Below are positions 40,489 to 51,580 of a DNA stretch of 64,000 nucleotides, piece after piece. The notes under the pieces were generated by a model. The model did no database searches and was not told the origin of the DNA. It saw only the letters and a program-made list of their open reading frames with translations. The position numbers were made by a program, and so were the translations under genes. This stretch comes from Polytrichum commune (Eukaryota > Streptophyta > Polytrichopsida > Polytrichales > Polytrichaceae), in contig OX485803.1 in assembly GCA_950295325.1 (NCBI GenBank), positions 5,394,001 through 5,458,000 on the forward strand, written 5' to 3'. Each line of letters opens with the position of its first letter. Position 1 is the first letter of the stretch.

Positions 40489-42182
40489 ATGGCTCGAATG
40501 CTGCTGCTTCAAGGCCTTGCGTTGAGGCCAATGATGCTTGTTGGCAACGTCGGCTGGGTTTCGAGGTCTCTTCATTCTTCCAAGCAGCTCATGATGCGGA
40601 CAGCAGCCCATGAGCCAGCAGCTCGATCGGCTTTCTGGGCCTGCTCCTTGGTACTTAAAACACTTGGCTTCACTGTGTGGATATTGATTCGTTGTGCACT
40701 AGGGTTATGCGTGCGAGGTTGGAGTAATGAGGGTTGTAGTGATCGATGAGCATGATATCATCATGCATGGTGAGGTTTAGGAGTCATGCTGTAGTTGTCG
40801 GCGATGGATGGTTGCTTTCTGTGTGACGTCAATTCTGAATCACCTCGTTGCTAGGGTTGAGGATAGCGCATTGGCATCTTCCGGCTCATTGGTAGTACTT
40901 GTATGGATCTGGCCTAGTGCAGGTTCATGTGCGAGGTTAGAATATTTTAGGGTTGCAGTGGTTGAATTGCATCGATCTGTCTTGTAGCTGCAGTTATTGG
41001 CAATTGATGGTCTTTTGTGTGTGATTGAGAGACATTCTTGCTCAATTATCTCGTTGCGGGGGTTGTAGTCAGTGCAATCAGCTCGATAGGCATGTCACCT
41101 CCTCCTTGGTACTACTTGATTGAGGTTCTTTGTCTTCTTTCATTGTGCAAGGTTGTAATTAAGGTTGTAGTGGACATCGTGGGCATCATGCATCGTGAGA
41201 ATCAATTTCCCTACTGTAATCCGCGATCGGTGGTTGTCTCCTTTGCTATTTGATTGATATCCTTTCTAAAATGCCTCGGTGCGGAAGTTATGGACAGCGC
41301 ATGAGTGAGCTCGATTGGCATGTCCTCTCCTCCCGATCCTCCTCCTTGGTAGTCTTTTCGATGATCTTTCTTGCGGCCAGTCCAATGTTGTAGTGATCGT
41401 CGTGTAGGACATAATGCATGGTGAGGAGGATTGATCAATGGTTGACTCCTGTGAAATTGTGAGACATTCTTGCTGAAGTTTATTCCGGGGGTGGTCATGT
41501 TTCGATGTGCAGAGATGCTTAACTGAAAACTTCTCGGTCACCAAATCCCGAACACACAACTCCCTCACCATCCGGTACGCAGCCATGGCCACCAGTCAAC
41601 GAAACACATCAACCTCCCAGTCCGACATCATATCCAAAATAAAGCACGACCACGAGGAACTCGAGGAGTATTTCTCCAACAACAAAGAAGCGCACAGATG
41701 TGGCAACCACGAGGAGGCCGGCAAGTGGTTCAACCAGTTCGTGTGGGAGATATCCCGCCACGCCGTCTCCGAGGTGCTTGTGCTCCACCCCTTGATGGCA
41801 TTGCAAGGTCAGCGTGGCCAGGAGCTAGCTAGCTGACATCTCCCGCAAGGACCACCAGATGACAAAAAACATCTTGGAGGAGCTTCAGAACACATCTGAC
41901 CCTGAAATGTTCGACAAGAAGATGGAGCAGATGATGGCAGACCTAAGGGAACACATCAAGAATGAAGAGAATGAGGATCTAGCTTATTTGGAGGAGAATA
42001 TGAGCGCCAAGGATCGAGAGACTGCGGGGACCACTTTTAGCCTGGGGAAGAAGATTGCTCCTACGAGACCGCATGCTGGAGTACGCAACAAGTCCGCAGC
42101 ACTCGAGGCTGCGTTAGGATTGCTCATCACTCCCGTTGACAAGTTTCAGGATCTCTTCACTGCGTATCCAAGCAAGAACTAG
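40489..42182 (+). pseudogene. Hemerythrin (HHE cation-binding) protein gene, frameshifted
   Basis: HHE proteins bind a di-iron centre through His and acidic residues in a four-helix bundle, with roles in oxygen, nitric oxide or iron handling. The domain starts at about 41625 with SDIISKIKHDHEELEEY, then WFNQFVWEISRHAVSE and HP; after the break come ADLREHIKNEENEDL and a C-terminal PTRPHAG..LLITPVDKFQDLF, matching single-domain eukaryotic HHE proteins. The iron-ligand pattern (H..D/H, HxxxE, H...E) is visible. At 41828-41840 AGCT is present three times in tandem; the extra 4 bp shifts frame and gives a TGA, splitting the domain. Upstream, 40489-40650 encodes MARMLLLQGLALRP..SRSLHSSKQ, an Arg-rich, acid-free mitochondrial-type presequence, which could splice (TTG|GTACTT, in phase) to the acceptor GTGCAG at 41512. 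A local start at 41586 is the alternative. The frameshift could be real or an assembly error. Confidence 0.8.
40618..41480. repeat. Degenerate tandem repeat, about four units of 200-220 bp, in the hemerythrin intron
   Basis: Shared landmarks in order: AGCTCGAT.GGCATGTC, CTCCTTGGTACT, GTGCGAGGTT, GGTTGTAGTGATCG, CATCATGCATGGTGAG, GATGGTTG.CT.TGTGTG, GAGACATTCTTGCT and CTCGTTGCGGGGTTG. Units begin near 40618, 40850, 41065 and 41280. The first unit overlaps the end of the presumed presequence exon, so each later unit carries a copy of the CTTGGTA splice-donor-like site. Confidence 0.8.
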
Positions 42183-43630
42183 GCCTACGATCACATCCTT
42201 GTACATTTGAAGCTATACATGAATGACATTGTACAAGTGGTTTCTTTCGAAATGATCTCTATCTGTGTCATTTGTCATTTTTTGAGGTTGATCTCAATCC
42301 CGTCTCTTGGTCTTTGTGAAGGATTAAACAAAATCAAATCTTTAGCAACACTGAAAGTGTTTCATGCTCGACCGGAATAAACGACATTTGGAAGTTTCAG
42401 CCTCTTCTAATTTAGACACAAATTTGAGTATCAACGGACTGCTCTAAGTTAAACACTCTTTTGTCAATCATGCGCCTCCACACACTCGTAGTACTTCGTT
42501 AACGTGGTTTCATTTTTGCAACATGGTGGTTTTGGTTGGATACATATATATCAAGGTGCAACTCTACCCCAGTTTCAAATGGTGTCGATAAATACTTTTA
42601 TTCACAATCCAAGTCTCACTTCTATTATGTTCAGCTCTTGTATTTAGTATAGTCGAGTTGTGGTGGTTTAATCTCACTACCACCATACGAGGCCCACGCA
42701 ACACATCGACATTCACTAAAACAATTGTGAATCTGCTAAATTTGCAAATATTTCCGATCCGTAAACGTTGACATGTTCAGAGGTTCTCATAAGAATGTAG
42801 GTTCATACATTGGCATCTTGGCAAGAACTCAAATGGAACTCAAATAATCAATGGGTTTTCGCAACAATCCAACTTGGGAACGGGGTAACTACCTTGAACT
42901 CCAAACAAATGATTGCAGGGACCCAACATCTTTCGAAAAGACAGATATTCTATTGATAGCATTGCCCCCAAATAAAGGCTTCGTTTAGCCAGGGGTTATT
43001 CTTCTTCCCTGTTGAATTGCTTTGCGACTAAAGTGGAAGAGAAGAATAAATCTTTTTTTTGTCCGCCTTATTCCTGAGACTTAGACACTGTTCAAAAGAT
43101 GATTTGTGTCTTACTTGTAGAACTACCAAAAAAATAAATTTGATTCATTTGTGCAAGGATCTAGTTCGGCTTATCCAAAGTAATTGTCAGCTTATGCATG
43201 TGGTTTTTCTCACATTGTTTGCGTCTTCTTGGTCCCTTTTCAATAAAAAGAATTGTCCAAATGTATTGCTTGATTCATTATTCTCATAGTTGGAAGAGAT
43301 GGACAAAGTTCTATGATGACACCTTAAACATGTGGGAGGGTGGTGATGCAAACAAACAAACACATAGCCTTGGTTTTTTATGTTTGCTGAAGTGATGCCT
43401 AATTTGGGGTCGGAGACTCCAATTTAGCTAGGTAATGGATCCAATGTTTGTAATGAATTAACAAAATTGGGAGGGGCAGGTTTATATTGTTCCCATAATA
43501 AGTGTCATGAACAAAGATTCAAAGGGAAGCATGGGCCCCATATGCAAGGTTAATTTATTTTGGCAATCAATGACTTTGAACTAGAATAAGTAGCATGTCC
43601 TTGCCACTTACTAGCCAGGGAGGACGAATG
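42183..43630. other. 3' flank of the hemerythrin gene and intergenic DNA
   Basis: AT-rich, with no gene recognised. The 3' UTR probably lies in the first few hundred bases; no clear single polyadenylation signal stands out. Confidence 0.5.
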
Positions 43631-43695
43631 AACCCATACACTACTTCCTTGTTGGATGATTGCATCCCTACCAACAAGAAACAAGTGTATGGGTT
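43631..43695. repeat. Short perfect-stem hairpin
   Basis: CCATACACTACTTCCTTGTTGG and its imperfect reverse complement CCAACAAGAAACAAGTGTATGG are separated by about 16 nt. A related one-sided match (CCCATACACTCGTTCCTTGTTG) occurs at about 29868, so this is a dispersed miniature element. Confidence 0.75.
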
Positions 43696-43869
43696 GTTTT
43701 GCCTTAACCCTGATTAGTTGAGCAGGCTAATAACTAAGTACTTTGTGGAAAAAAAACAAATTGTGATAGGTCACTATAGAAAATCCAAATCAATGTTGCA
43801 TCCCCTTCTCCTTGTGATTTTCAGAGCTCATGTAAATATCTTATCCATTAAGAAAACAAAGAAAACAAA

Positions 43870-43871
<2 letters not shown>

Positions 43872-43901
<30 letters not shown>
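43872..43901. repeat. (TA)n microsatellite
   Basis: About 15 TA units. Shorter TA runs are at about 9290 and 51833-51852. Confidence 0.9.
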
Positions 43902-43903
<2 letters not shown>

Positions 43904-44037
43904 TTAAATGATTATCTAGGTTCCTCACTTGTAGATATTTGAGCCAAGAATAGTTAACTAATTTCGAGCACCGTAATCCAATCTCTGTTGAGCAAGTTCC
44001 TTTTCGGTGTCCAATTGTTAAACCCAGACCTAACTAC

Positions 44038-44235
44038 AACCAATGAAAGTGGAGAACCAACTAGTTCCAGATGAACCGGTTGAAGTTCAAGACTTCAGGA
44101 AAATAACTGATCAATTTTTAGAGGAATCTAAAGAATATGCCTCAATTCTTCAAAGAAAAACCAAAAGATCACAACACGCAACTGGTTGGACTTGGAAACA
44201 CTAGGATCTTGACCGATTATGACCAACAAAAATCT
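44038..44235. mobile_element. 'AACCGGTT' repeat family, copy B (one arm only)
   Basis: GATGAACCGGTTGAAGTTCA, TTTTAGAGGAATC, CAACTGGTTGGACTTGG and CACTAGGATCTTGACCGATT align to copies A and C. The opposite inverted arm is missing here. Confidence 0.75.
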
Positions 44236-44910
44236 CCCTGGACACTATGACCTTCCAATTTCCAACCATTCTATACGATGGAATAGCCTTAAATATGACA
44301 AAAAGGAGGCCCCATTCTCTGGCATTCTAGAGAGGTTGCTTGAACAAAATGACAAGGAAGTCTTCATTATAAAAATTTCAAAACAAGAAACCATCATATT
44401 ATTTAGTTGCATGGTTGTGTTTCATTCTATACTTAGCATCTCACATGAGCCTCTAATATTTTACCTTCATGGAAAAAAGACTTAGAAAATGGGAAGAAAT
44501 CGACACCGGTGTTCATGAATAGTGCCGGTTTGAATAGTAAGAATAGTGTAGATAGTGAAAGTATTTTCAATTGTATCTATTCTATTAATAATAATATCAA
44601 GGAATAATAATGGAATGAACAATGTTTTTTGAGAATATTCATGGGATAAACAATAATTCTTGTGCATAGAGCCGAGAGTTCAACTCCACCCAAATTTCCA
44701 AGCTCAACCTAAATGTATAAATAGTAAACGCATAATCATGTTTTGTTTGAGGGGCCCACATGATATAATTGACATTTGCAAGGATCATGGAACCGACCCA
44801 CCTAGCTAGATAATGCTATGATTGGAGAATGAGCAATAACAGTGTAAATAATAAAGGGGAGTCTGATAATCAGTACATAACAATACTCAACACTTAGTGC
44901 TTGTTCAGTC

Positions 44911-45008
44911 GGCCCTTGGAATATAATAGTTAGAATCTCGGAAAGTTGTGAAAGGAGAGTCAAATTGTAGCTAAGCTCCCAACATCCGATTCTTATATTC
45001 CAAGGGCT
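44911..45008. repeat. Small foldback, about 98 bp
   Basis: The left GGCCCTTGGAATATAA is the inverse of the right TTATATTCCAAGGGCT. There is no coding content and the target duplication is unclear. Confidence 0.65.
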
Positions 45009-45884
45009 CACATCGCTAAGTAATGTTATGGAAAGGCCCTGTTTGGAACTTAGTTTAAAGTATAAGGGCATGCACATATGCAGCCGGAAACCCCAAGTGT
45101 GGTTAAATGAAATGGAATTGATTTTAGAGTCTAGGAAGCCAAAAGGCTTATAGGACTAAAGATACATCATGATGGTGTCAAACCGGCTAATATCCTAGAG
45201 TGGCAAAGTGCGGTGGCCTTTGTGAGGTAGAGGCTAATATCAACTTGATGGTCTAATTGAAAGAAAGACTAGAGACTCCCTAATACTATTGTGAACCATC
45301 CGAACGGTTCATGAGTCATGGTAAAACAAAAACTGTGGTATTTGGTGATTTTTCCTATACTCTTAATATTTGTTCTATGTGTTTTGTCAAATGTAAATTA
45401 TTTGAGGTATTTTAGTAAAAATTTTAGTAGTTAGTTAGATTTTTTACCATGAGTTTGATTCTTTGTGTGAATTGCATGAGTTAGTGGTTTTTTGACGATT
45501 ATCCTTGGTTTTTTGCATTTTTATATGTGAATTGGGTTACACAGTGTGAGGTTATGTCATTACTCTCAACGATGATTAGAGTGGCAAATTAATAAGTGGT
45601 AGAAATTAGGGCATTTTCAAACTTTGGAGTTGATCTAGAATAGACCTAGAGTTATCTAAGGTTTGAGTTAGGATTAGTAAGGAGTTAGACTAGAGTAGAG
45701 AGTTGATGAACTTTTTTGGTAGATGAAGTTGTGGATGGATGAATTTGTGAGGCAAGGGATTCAAATCCTCTATCTCATTGTTTTTTGACAGGGCTTGGTA
45801 GTTGGTAGGAGGGCAGAGTGCCGAGATGTTGCAGAGTGTGTGAAGGATAGAGTTAGGAAAATTGCCGATTAGATTAGGTTTCAA

Positions 45885-46335
45885 AGATTGATGGAGCAAG
45901 GGAGGATATCGTGATTAGGGAGCAAGGGCAAACTCAAGATTAGGAATGAGGTGAACATCGCAATCAGGACGAACGAGGGCAAAAATGTGACCAAAGGAGC
46001 TAGAGCAAACCCAAAATCATGAACGAGGCGAACACCGCAATTAGGGAGTGAGGCCGAACCCGAAATCAAGAGGGAGGCAAACATCGTGATCAAGACGAAC
46101 GAGGGCTTAAACCGCTACCAAAAGAGCGAGAGTGAACCCACAATCATGAGCGAGGAAGGACACCATGATATGGGAGCGAGGCCGAACCCAAAATAAGAAG
46201 TGAGGCAGACACCACGATTAGGGAGCAAGGGCTAACCCGAAATCCGAAGTGAGGTGAACACACCACGATCAAGGAGCAAGGGCGAACACTTAGATTAGGA
46301 TGAGCGAGGGCGGACCCGCAACCAAAACGGTGATG
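45885..46335. repeat. Minisatellite, about 50-60 bp units with higher-order pairing
   Basis: Repeated text: GGGAGCAAGGGC.AACCC, AAATCA.GAG.GAGGCGAACA and CACGATTAGG, alternating with GATCAAGACGAACGAGGGC. About eight variable units. It opens overlapping minus-strand frames of repeating SLLIS..LP and HDFGF blocks, which I treat as repeat artefacts. Confidence 0.85.
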
Positions 46336-46664
46336 GCAACGAGAAACCAAGGAGGGCTTGGCCATCTCCCCCTCCTTCAATTCTTGGCAATTGGAGATGT
46401 GAACATTGTCTCTTGTCACTTGGAGGGTGTAGTCGGGATTCTTTTGTAGTTAGGTTGCAATTGTGATTACCCTTTCTTGATATCTTGCGATGATGTCTTC
46501 ACATCATTGATTTCTTGTAAGTTGTTGGTCATTGTGGTGAGTTTGGTTTTGGCACAATTGTTAGAGTGGTTGGTTTGTGCTCGAAAACTGAAAGTCCGTT
46601 AGTGGGTGAAAATGGAAGGTGGGAATGACCATTTTGCACCACTTGGTGTGTTGTACTTTTGGTA

Positions 46665-46787
46665 CTCCCTCCGTCCCAAAATTATTGTCCCACCCCCCGG
46701 AGCTCAACACCCCAAAATGTTTGTCAGACAAACATTTTGGGATATTAAACTCCAAGGAGTAGGACAATAATTTTGGGACAGAGGGAG
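46665..46787. mobile_element. Stowaway MITE, 123 bp
   Basis: The termini CTCCCTCCGTCCCAAAATTA and its inverse TAATTTTGGGACAGAGGGAG are flanked by TA (46663-46664 and 46788-46789). The whole element folds back; its centre is AAATGTTTGTC AGACAAACATTT. Terminus and target site are the classic plant Stowaway type mobilised by mariner-like transposases. Confidence 0.95.
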
Positions 46788-48099
46788 TATAAGGGTGCAT
46801 GTTTTCCACTTTTGATGATTTTTTGAGCATTTGGGCCATGAACTAGGTACCCAAGTTACCTAAGGCAATGGCGGTTGAAATCATGGAGTATTTTGCGTTT
46901 AGTGTTTGTTTTTGGGCCCTCTAAGTGTGATGCCATCCTTTGAGAGGGGCATGCTTGGCCCCTTGATCAACCCCTTGGTGCATTTCATTAGCCCTCTTAG
47001 CCACAACACTCCCTTTGTTATTGTTGCATCTCATTACCTTCTAGGAGTCTATTGCTTGAAGATAACTAGACCACAACCCCCTCAGCCCAAGTATTATGAT
47101 GCTTTGACCGCCCGTGCGGTCAAGTACTCATAACTACCTTCTCAAATAGTGATTGAAAATTATCTCATGGGGTTCTATAGGAGACTATCCAACACAAAGT
47201 GTGCTTCATTTTCAACTACATCATAAGAGCAAAAGTGGCATAATATGTTATCTCTAGAGGTAGAAATAATTGACCCTTGGGGGGGTCACTGGCGAAAATT
47301 GTAGAAACAACACGCGTTAAAAAATAAGGTCTAATATATTCATTGTAGATCAATTTTGCCAAAAAAACGTACATATAATACATGGGGTTTTAAAATAATG
47401 AAACATGTTTACATGTCAAATACCATCACATATAATAGCCTCTGTTATCTAGGTAATACATGTAAAATAACGTGGAAACAATTACTAGGGGTAGCATGTT
47501 TAGGGTAGGTTTTGTGCTAGTGGATGGAAAGAGGTAATTTTATGTTGAAAAAACTTGGATGGATGACTTTGCAAGCTAGCTGGCATGAATGATACTGAAC
47601 CAACATAGCCAATGTGGAGTTAATGTTCTCTACCTACATGCCAGGAGGGAAACTTTCAACACGTTATTTGAATTGCAATCTTCTTTCCAATTTTCTTTGG
47701 CATTATAAGTAAAATAAGGTATTTTAAAATGATTCCCCCAAAATTTTATAATTATTAATAGGGTGTATTAAAATACAAGTATTTACCTTTATTTTGGAAA
47801 ATTCAATACCTTATAATATTTTTTGCAAGGTAAATAACCCCCCGATAAATAAGTCATGAGCGCATGTGTATGCATTAATATAAGAGGGAGTGACCCCCTG
47901 AGAGTTGACCACCATCTAGTTTCGATGGCAAGTCTATGATTTGAGGTGTGGTAAGTAGCAATGATCTTGCGTTGTGGTGGTGTCAATGGTTGCTTCAAGT
48001 ATCCTTGAGATCTAGGTAATCTAGTTTCTTCCTTGAGAGAAAAAGTTCTACTCTTTAGCAAGAAAAATCTATTTGATATCATCAAATGAAATTTTTGAT

Positions 48100-48718
48100 G
48101 TTGTTAGATTGTCCCCATGATGAGATAGACCCCAAGATGCTTTCCACATGGTTGAAGATTTATGCTAGGTGTTAGCCCCTTGTTCGGCAAAGTGACGAGA
48201 AAGTGAAATTGCTTGACTAACCAGCCAAGAGGATGGTAGGTGGCCAAGCCATTGTTGAAAACTCAAAGTTGGCTATAGAGCATATAATTTCATGGCTTAT
48301 TCTTCAAATTTGGTGAACAAAATAGGGCGGGTTTTCAAAAAATGCAAATTGACATGCGACATCATATGTATCTTCATGCCCTTCTAAAAAACCTTCCAAT
48401 GAGAGTTTTTCAAGTCACCTCCCCAAATTTCAATGCTATATGTGAAAGTTGGAAGCACCAAAGCCTTCAATAGATTTGATATTGATACTCCAACTACTAC
48501 TTCTTTCCTTAAGGTGTTCATCACGACTTTCATACCTGCAATAATTTACCTTTTACTTGATGGTTGAAGTGGTCATGTAAGTAGAAATCTATTCCGAGGT
48601 ATTTATATTCATGGATTATCTCAATTCGGTCTTGGCCTAGGTAAAAAGCCTCTTGGTTTAATTTCCTTGTGTTGTGGCCAAACATCTGGATTTTGGTCTT
48701 TAAATAAATTGACATCAA
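48100..48718 (-). pseudogene. Non-LTR retrotransposon (LINE) reverse transcriptase C-terminal relic
   Basis: Minus-strand frames: KTKIQMFGHNTRK then EIIHEYKYLGIDF, matching the 'K.K...F......EYKYLGI.F' block after the RT palm in LINEs. After a frame change near 48545 come MKVVMNTLRKEVVVG and LLKALVLPTFTYSIEIWG, matching the usual 'LP.L.YG.E.WG' motif. The palm YADD, endonuclease and 3' tail were not seen, so this is a small dead fragment. Confidence 0.8.
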
Positions 48719-49186
48719 GGCTACATAAAGTGAAAAAACTCAAGGAGCTTGTTCATAGTAAGCTTGATCTTGATTTGAAGAGCAAAACAACATAGGGAAG
48801 AATGACAACCATTGTATTAAATAAACACAGAGAATCCCCATCAACATTGCAGTGATGTTCATCCAATACTTTATTGACTATGGACATTGAACACGATACA
48901 TGCATGTTACAAACAGTTTCATTTATCAGTACACTATTATGATATTATGAGTCATGTGCACTACACTCTAAACTCCTTAATATCACCCCTTCTCTTATAT
49001 CCCGAAACCCTAGGGAACAAATGTTCTTAGTTTAAATCTTACTTCTTGTTGTCACATTTCCCTCTCATATATCACAAACTTTGGCATTCAAGTAACTACC
49101 AAAGAATTCAAACCACATGCTTGCATGCATCACGTTGTCATCATTATAATTATTATCATTATTGTAATGTTGACTTTGAATATTTT

Positions 49187-49262
49187 TATGGGAGGCTGCC
49201 CTAACCCCTATCCACCTCTACTAAAAAGCACGCAGGGGGAGGATAAACGTCCCCCTTGTATT
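49187..49262. repeat. Dispersed repeat, copy 1 of 2
   Basis: TTTTTATGGGAGGCTGCCC, then CCCCTATCCACCTC and AGGGGGAGG, matches 51064-51148 (TTATGGGTGGTTGCCCCGGC, CCCCTATCCACCTC) in the same orientation. Confidence 0.75.
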
Positions 49263-49973
49263 GAAGAATGGCCTCATGGCTATTTTAAGGGAACTAGCAA
49301 TGATGTGCCATTCTGTGCTTGAAGTCAAAATCCTTTGTGCTTGGTGTTGTTGAACTCCAAAGTGGACATATACCCAAGTCCCAAAACCAACATTGAACCT
49401 AAAAACCTATACTACCCAAGGCATGTGGCCCCATTATAAACACTTCCAACTCCAAATATAATTTCCCTTATTGCATCAACTCGTGAATCTCACTCATTTA
49501 GCAATTTTGAATCACACAAATTGTCTTTTCAAGTTTTGTAGTTGGAATTGAGATGCATAAAATATAGAAGACCAAAGTGACAATTTTCTTTCTCTTTAAG
49601 TAATCACGTAGGTCCTCCCAATTATGTTCATTATTGATCCTAAAATGATGTTTTTTATAATTTAAGCACAAAATTTTCCATCTCATAGTAACATGTGTCA
49701 TTATTATTGTGAATGTTTTTAATGACAAGTCATGCCATGTACCATTAAAGTACATGGGTCTGATAAAGAAGATTGAGCACATGAAACCCACATATCTTAG
49801 GTCACTATTATGCATTCGAAGCCCTACATGTATCAATGAAGCATACAAATGTTGGTCTTATGTTCAACATTGGTTTAGGGTATATACCTTATGGGATCGA
49901 ATGCACTATACCTCTCATGGTATATAGTGCACATGTGTAATAATGTCACTTTACATGTTTTGAGGCGTATACT

Positions 49974-50033
49974 AGGTTACACTAATGATATACAACTAAT
50001 GATAGGTCACACTAATGATAAACAACTAATGCT
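49974..50033. repeat. Two 30 bp tandem units
   Basis: The unit AGGT.ACACTAATGATA plus ACAACTAATG occurs twice head to tail, followed by a partial inverse (CATCATTAGTGTCACC). Confidence 0.85.
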
Positions 50034-51063
50034 AGGTTCATCATTAGTGTCACCTCATGATACTTGGAGTTCAAGTGCATATACTAATATCTTGGCATAA
50101 GTATGTTCAATAATGTTGTGGGGTGCATGCCTATGTTACACAATGGTCTTGACTAAAATGTACGCAAATGACATCGAGAATATGATCCTCTTCCATACTA
50201 AATGTAAACATATGACACTCCCCATTAGTAAGCTCAAGGATATCTTCCACTTGCATACTAAAACACAGAACTATCATCTCAAGTATCAATGTGTTGCACT
50301 AGATGTTATACCATAAATATTTTTTGCTTTGAGGAATACTTAAGTTGGCAAATAGTATTATATTGGTAATTAGCGGACTTGACACTCTGAGACCTCTAGG
50401 CACCTAGTTTAGGCCCTCCACAAATACACTCTAAACAACACAATATCATGCTTTGTGACAACCAAAGTGCATGTGATGTTAAGGAGTTATGAAGTCTTGA
50501 CATGGATGTGTGATAAAAGAGAATTAGTGTAGCGTGTGACACTAGCTCAAATGTGTATGAACACTTGTAGAAACTTAGGCATTGCGCTCAATTACGGTTA
50601 TTTACGCTTGATTTAAATCTAATCTTACTTAATTACTTTGAATGCGTATGAATACTTGTGAAAGTAGAAGGCATTACCTAAACCATTATAAATTGTACAT
50701 ATTACAATCAACATACTAATTTAATTTTCATTTTCGAATGAAAAGGTACCCTTCAAATGGTACGTCACAAAATTTATGACCTCAATACTAATGAGGATTT
50801 TGTAATGATTTTTTGATGAATTTGACGTCCAAGCTAATTACATGCTTTATTGACAGTTTCATATCCGGAATGAAATCCCAGTCAATTGCTTAATGTACTA
50901 AATGGAAGTGCACATATATATTGGACTTTGGACCTCGAAGGTGAAGTGCACTCGATATGGGATTTGTGGACAAGTAGCCTTCAAGAATGCCAAGGCAATG
51001 TTTTTTTTGAAGTCGGTTGGGGTGGGCAACAACTTTCGGTCGGGGTCCACAACATCTTGGATT

Positions 51064-51580
51064 TTTTTTATGGGTGGTTGCCCCGGCCCCTATCCACCTC
51101 CCCCTAAAAGCTCATAGGGGGAGGTTTGATGTCCCTCCCTATACAACACTATTGTTGCACTCTTCCACACAAACAAACATCGTTTGGAGCGTGTTCCTTT
51201 CTGAAAAGACAGTAAGTTACAATGAAATGAAATCCATTTTAAAGTTTGGGAAGCCAAAAAAGCTAATTGGACCCAAAACACATCATGATGATTTCAAACC
51301 ATCTAATTTTCTAGAGTGGCCGAGTGCAGTAGCCTTTGTGCAACAAAGGCTAATGTCAACTTGATGGTCCAAATGAACGAAAAACTTGAGGCTCCCTAGA
51401 ACTACATTCTCAAATAGTGATGCAAACTTATCTCTAATAGGGGACATTCCAACACGAAATGTTCCCCACTAATATTGCATCATAAGAGCACAAAAGACAT
51501 AGTCTTCTATATCTAGAAATAAGGATAGTCAACTATCGTCCAGTTTCCATGGCAAGTCTATGGTTTGAGATGCGGTAGGC
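51064..51580. repeat. Dispersed repeats: 49.2 kb family copy 2 and the uninterrupted 45-48 kb family copy
   Basis: 51064-51148 pairs with 49187-49262. 51231-51580 is the continuous version of the repeat whose other copy is split at 45.1, 47.1 and 47.9 kb. There is no gene here. Confidence 0.75.

Larger units (their letters stand above)
45105..47965. repeat. Dispersed repeat copy split into three parts by later insertions
   Basis: Fragments 45105-45290, 47135-47275 and 47905-47965 align, in order and orientation, to one continuous stretch at 51231-51580. Landmarks: GAAGCCAAAA..AGCTAAT, CATCATGATG, CTAGAGTGGC, TCAACTTGATGGTC; then CTTCTCAAATAGTGATTG and CATCATAAGAGCA; then ATGGCAAGTCTATG.TTTGAG. 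The intervening 1.84 kb (with a minisatellite and a Stowaway MITE) and 0.63 kb are absent from the other copy. Confidence 0.75.

Noticed and set aside
45881-46419. Membrane-protein-like ORFs (SLLISGSASLP repeats)
   Set aside because: Produced by the minisatellite on the opposite strand; period matches the DNA repeat.
46906-47133. 75-codon ORF with Pro-rich end
   Set aside because: No start context, no homology recognised, lies in a repeat-rich insertion.
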